DNA of 18,212 bases, from positions 1 through 18,212 of the forward strand of contig URYE01000060.1 in the NCBI GenBank assembly GCA_900551945.1. Reading direction: 5' to 3'. The notes under the pieces were generated by a model. That model worked only from the letters and a program-made list of their open reading frames with translations, did not search any database and was not told the DNA's origin. This document shows, in pieces, positions 15,565-18,212 of the stretch. The DNA is from an uncultured Eubacterium sp. (GTDB taxonomy: Bacteria > Bacillota > Clostridia > Lachnospirales > Lachnospiraceae). Both the position numbers and the translations under genes were made by a program. Position 1 is the first letter of the stretch. The number at the start of each line of letters is the position of its first letter.

Positions 15565-15653
15565 CTGTCGCATTAACGAAAATTTATACAAAAAATAAAA
15601 CTATTTGCTAATTAAACATCTATGATTTTGTATAAAATTTCTTATTGCGACAG
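15565..15653. repeat. 89-bp imperfect inverted repeat between convergent genes
   Basis: The arms at 15565-15593 and 15626-15653 share CTGTCGCA at the outer ends and TATACAAAA at the inner ends, about 29 bp each with one gap and two or three mismatches. The 32-base loop is AT-rich. It lies between the exporter (+) and the acetyltransferase (-) and could act as a bidirectional terminator, or be a small mobile remnant. A 13-base word, AAAATTTCTTATT, occurs inside the right arm (15634-15646) and again at 15441-15453. Confidence 0.5.
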
Positions 15654-15723
15654 CCCAAAATATCATGCCAATCGTCAAATTATTGTGCAAACACAAACTT
15701 TAAACTAATTCTATTTAATAGCT

Positions 15724-16209
15724 TTAAAATGTCAATCTCATCTGATGCCACACAACATTTCCATGCACAGACTTATCCGATATCCCTTCATCTATAAATC
15801 CAAATTTTGAATAATATCCAACCAATTTTTGCTTGCAAGTTAAAACAACGCCTTTTCTTTTTTGCTTTTTAGCTGTATCAATTACACATTCAATTAATTG
15901 TCCTGCATAACCTTGCTTTCTATAATTTGGAATAGTATTAACTCCAAAAATCATTTGCCATTCTCCATTTTCATCGTGCATATCAGCTTGTTCATACATT
16001 TTATCTGTTAAATCTTTCTCATTTGTTACAAAACCATCAACAAATGCAATAAGTTTATCTTCATCAAACATTAACCAAAAATGGTTTCCATAATACTTAA
16101 TTCTTTCTGCAAATTCTTCTTTTGTTGCCGCTTCTGCAACTGGAAAACATTCTGCTTCTACTCTTGTAATTTCTTCAATGTCATTCATTGTTGCATTTCT
16201 TATATTCAT
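15724..16209 (-). CDS. GNAT N-acetyltransferase, arylalkylamine acetyltransferase-like
   Basis: A 161-residue acetyl-CoA-dependent acetyltransferase. The acetyl-CoA loop is RKQGYAG (97-103) after the beta4 strand MIFGVNTIP. The C-terminal part, LTCKQKLVGYYSKFGFIDEGIS then HGNVVWHQM, is like the AANAT group, whose acceptors are amines, but the substrate is unknown. The start is set at the ATG 16207-16209 because GGAGG lies five bases upstream. An in-frame TTG at 16221 would put that ribosome-binding site inside the gene. It begins 28 bp after the kinase stop on the same strand, so it is likely the last gene of the regulator-kinase operon. A role in modifying a peptide or drug sensed by that system is speculation. 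Confidence 0.9.
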   Translation of the reverse strand: MNIRNATMNDIEEITRVEAECFPVAEAATKEEFAERIKYYGNHFWLMFDEDKLIAFVDGFVTNEKDLTDKMYEQADMHDENGEWQMIFGVNTIPNYRKQGYAGQLIECVIDTAKKQKRKGVVLTCKQKLVGYYSKFGFIDEGISDKSVHGNVVWHQMRLTF

Positions 16210-16237
16210 ATTTTCCTCCAAAATTCATATAATAATT

Positions 16238-17248
16238 TTATTCATGCTGTACGCAAGTCTGTGTCATATCCACAATAACTCTAGCTCCTCCCTTATAACT
16301 TGCGTCAAAACTTATGGTAAATCCCAACTTATCTGCCGCCTTTTTGCAAAGATAAAGCCCTATCCCTGATGAATTTTTATCCATTCTGCCATTATAACCT
16401 GTAAAGCCTCGTTCCATTATTCTTGGAATATCTTCTATATTAATTCCAATCCCAGTATCTTCAATAAATAACTTGCTATCATTTACATAAATAGTCACAC
16501 TTCCACCATCATTGTTATACTTTATAGCATTAGATAGCAACTGCTCAATAATAAAACCTAACCACTTAGGGTCTGTACACACCTGCGCATTAATATCCTT
16601 AATATGAAGCGAAATGTGTCTACCTATAAACTGTGGTGCAAATTTCTTAACTGCCTTTTTTACAACACCTTCAACTTCACAATTCTTAAATTCATAATCC
16701 GATGAAATATCCTCAAGCCTAAGATAATTCATAACTGCATCAGCATAAAATTCAATCTTAAACATTTCACGATTAATCGCTGATATTTTCTGGATATCGT
16801 CAGCATTTTCACAATCCTGCATTGATTGTATTATTAATTTGACTGCTGAAATCGGCGTTTTTATCTGATGAGCCCAACAAGCATAATAATCCTTTAAATT
16901 TTTATCAAACTCCTTATCTTTATCGTAAAGCTTATGCTTTTGTAACAGCAAATGCTCTAATAACCTACAATATAATTGCTCTAATTCATTACTTACTTTC
17001 GGTAAGCTCAACCCTTGTATATCTTCTATTTTAAGCTGTGCTTCAAGTATTCTATATTTCTGAACAAATATATAAAAATCATATATCAAATACAAAATAT
17101 AACACACCCCATACAATTCAATACCAAATACAATCGGCTCTAAAGGCACATTATAAAGCCAAAACACAATAAAAAATACTATGCACAAGCTCAAAAGCTG
17201 TATAATAGTACTTGCTTTATTCTTCATATACATAAGAAATAATTTCAT
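16238..17248 (-). CDS. BceS-like intramembrane-sensing histidine kinase
   Basis: A 336-residue sensor kinase that phosphorylates the adjacent regulator. Two membrane helices (about 12-31 and 38-62) are separated by only a handful of residues, so there is no extracellular sensor domain. This is the hallmark of the intramembrane-sensing kinases that depend on a BceAB transporter for stimulus perception. It has the phospho-acceptor H127 in WAHQIKTPISA, N-box LLSNAIKY (237-244), G1 EDTGIGI (263-269) and G2 SSGIGLYL (293-300), all intact. AAAGGA lies eight bases upstream of ATG. Unlike usual Bce operons, where regulator and kinase genes abut, a 218-bp spacer separates it from the regulator gene, and the transporter is about 4.8 kb away. 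A GNAT gene follows at 28 bp. Confidence 0.93.
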   Translation of the reverse strand: MKLFLMYMKNKASTIIQLLSLCIVFFIVFWLYNVPLEPIVFGIELYGVCYILYLIYDFYIFVQKYRILEAQLKIEDIQGLSLPKVSNELEQLYCRLLEHLLLQKHKLYDKDKEFDKNLKDYYACWAHQIKTPISAVKLIIQSMQDCENADDIQKISAINREMFKIEFYADAVMNYLRLEDISSDYEFKNCEVEGVVKKAVKKFAPQFIGRHISLHIKDINAQVCTDPKWLGFIIEQLLSNAIKYNNDGGSVTIYVNDSKLFIEDTGIGINIEDIPRIMERGFTGYNGRMDKNSSGIGLYLCKKAADKLGFTISFDASYKGGARVIVDMTQTCVQHE

Positions 17249-17466
17249 AAATACAATCCTTTCGTCTATTATTGGCGAAATCTTGTTACATTTAAGTTAT
17301 CAATAATTAACTATTATGTAGCTGTCTTTTCAATCTAATACCATTAAGTCACTTATTTGTTTCCAAATGTCTTTATCATTTCCATCACACACCTAAAGGA
17401 GTGGGCTTTTCACACATTTTTGTAACTGTTTCTTTTATTTCTATTGCAAAAATAATCTATTCTTCG
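17249..17466 (-). promoter_or_regulatory. Spacer between regulator and kinase genes with Bce-like half-palindrome
   Basis: This 218-bp non-coding spacer contains ACATTTTTGTAA at 17414-17425, identical over 12 bases to the core of the palindrome at 11578-11593. Read as ACACA-TTTT-TGTAA it differs from TnACA-N4-TGTAA only at the first position. It could be an autoregulatory site giving the kinase gene its own regulated transcript. I found no convincing -35/-10 pair and no clean terminator here. Confidence 0.35.
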
Positions 17467-18138
17467 CTAACCAATAATATAGCCAACGCCCTTTTTTGTC
17501 TTTATATAATCAGACAGCCCCGCAAGCTCAAGCTTTTTTCTAAGTCTTGTTACATTTACAGTTAATGTATTATCGTCAATAAAATCATCACTTTCCCACA
17601 ACTTCATCATAATACTGTCACGAGTCACCACTTTTCCCACATTTTCAAGAAGATACTGCAATATTTTATATTCATTTTTTGTAAGCTCCACCTTATTGTT
17701 GTTATATGTAAATGACTGGTCATTCATATTAAGAATACAGCCGTTATGTTCAATAATATTAGTGCTTTCAACAAAAGAATATGTTCTTCTTAACATTGCC
17801 TGCACCTTTGCAATAAGCACGTTAATATCAAAAGGCTTAACAATAAAGTCATCACCACCCATATTAATTGCCATAACTATATTCATATTGTCAGACATAG
17901 AAGACATAAATATTATAGGCACTTTAGACACTGTTCTAATCTGCGTACACCAATGGTATCCATTAAAAAATGGCAATCCTATATCCATAAGTACAAGATG
18001 TGGCTCAACTTCTACAAATGTCTTTAACACATCACTAAAGTCAGTAACTACAAAAGCCTCATACCCCCACTTTATAAGCTGTTCTTTCACAGTATCAGCA
18101 ATTACTTTGTCGTCTTCTACTATTAATATTCTATACAT
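17467..18138 (-). CDS. OmpR-family response regulator (BceR-like)
   Basis: A 223-residue cytoplasmic transcription factor. The receiver domain (1-about 115) has the acidic pocket E8/D9/D10, phospho-acceptor D52 in LVLMDIGLP, the switch Ser in FMSS (79-80) and K101 in VKPFD. The winged helix (about 130-223) carries ELTKNEYKILQYLLENVGKVVTRD and the recognition segment VNVTRLRKKLE. All key residues are present. The start has AAAGG eight bases upstream of ATG and a good promoter behind it. It is the first gene of the regulator, kinase and GNAT set. Pairing with a BceS-like kinase suggests that its target is the BceAB-type operon at 8648-11429. Confidence 0.94.
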   Translation of the reverse strand: MYRILIVEDDKVIADTVKEQLIKWGYEAFVVTDFSDVLKTFVEVEPHLVLMDIGLPFFNGYHWCTQIRTVSKVPIIFMSSMSDNMNIVMAINMGGDDFIVKPFDINVLIAKVQAMLRRTYSFVESTNIIEHNGCILNMNDQSFTYNNNKVELTKNEYKILQYLLENVGKVVTRDSIMMKLWESDDFIDDNTLTVNVTRLRKKLELAGLSDYIKTKKGVGYIIG

Positions 18139-18174
18139 AATCTTTACCTTTTAAATTTTATTTTAATTTTTTTT

Positions 18175-18203
18175 ATTATATATTTTAATTTTCTAATTGA
18201 CAA
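18175..18203 (-). promoter_or_regulatory. Promoter of the response regulator operon
   Basis: Minus-strand TTGTCA (18198-18203, five of six) and TATAAT (18175-18180, exact) are 17 bp apart. Initiation would be near 18168, a leader of about 30 nt before the regulator start at 18138. Confidence 0.65.
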
Positions 18204-18212
18204 GAACACATT

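Noticed and set aside
16210..16221. TTG start giving four more residues to the acetyltransferase
   Set aside because: These codons contain the GGAGG ribosome-binding site of the downstream ATG.
17385..17417. Ten-codon minus-strand frame (MCEKPTPLGV) in the spacer before the kinase gene
   Set aside because: There is no Shine-Dalgarno before its ATG, and a frame this short is expected by chance; kept only as a remote leader-peptide idea.

Overview
The window is AT-rich DNA from a low-GC Gram-positive anaerobe. Most of it (from about base 2645 to the end) looks like a Clostridia / Lachnospiraceae-type gut bacterium. The reasons are strong AGGAGG ribosome-binding sites, an H-cluster [FeFe]-hydrogenase beside an NAD(P)H/flavin partner, an HD-GYP phosphodiesterase and a Bce-type transporter with an intramembrane-sensing kinase. 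The species assignment is inference. No mobile-element proteins, rRNA genes or CRISPR arrays were seen.

Layout. (1) 1-2670, + strand: the 3' part of glycyl-tRNA synthetase, then DNA primase with a 1-base gap. The primase has no natural end: its frame runs into the antisense of the next gene. The join near 2600-2645 is therefore either a rearrangement or a chimeric contig joint. (2) 2645-7617, - strand: an HD-GYP c-di-GMP phosphodiesterase with a consensus promoter, then a two-gene hydrogenase operon. That operon encodes a fused NuoF-type Fe-S / GltD-type flavoprotein, translationally coupled to a 562-residue group A [FeFe]-hydrogenase. (3) 8071-8282, - strand: a tRNA-Leu with the rare bacterial anticodon AAG, with its own promoter and terminator. 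(4) 8648-11429, - strand: a BceAB-type antimicrobial-peptide transporter whose upstream region is dense in palindromes. (5) 11618-15426: O6-methylguanine-DNA methyltransferase, an ABM-fold protein, an AraC regulator and a divergent ABC exporter. (6) 15724-18138, - strand: an OmpR response regulator, a BceS-like kinase and a GNAT acetyltransferase.

How the parts may work together. The flavoprotein probably passes electrons between NAD(P)H and the hydrogenase. The kinase/regulator pair at the right edge is of the type that normally sits beside BceAB, but here about 4.8 kb of unrelated genes lie between them. A TTACA-N4-TGTAA site upstream of the transporter shares a 12-base core with a site in the regulator-kinase spacer, so the two halves may still form one detoxification circuit. 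The AraC protein probably controls the divergent exporter.

The intergenic DNA holds several unexplained structures: a 205-bp inverted-repeat element between hydA and the HD-GYP gene, an 89-bp inverted repeat after the exporter, and a roughly 55-bp sequence shared between these two intergenic regions.
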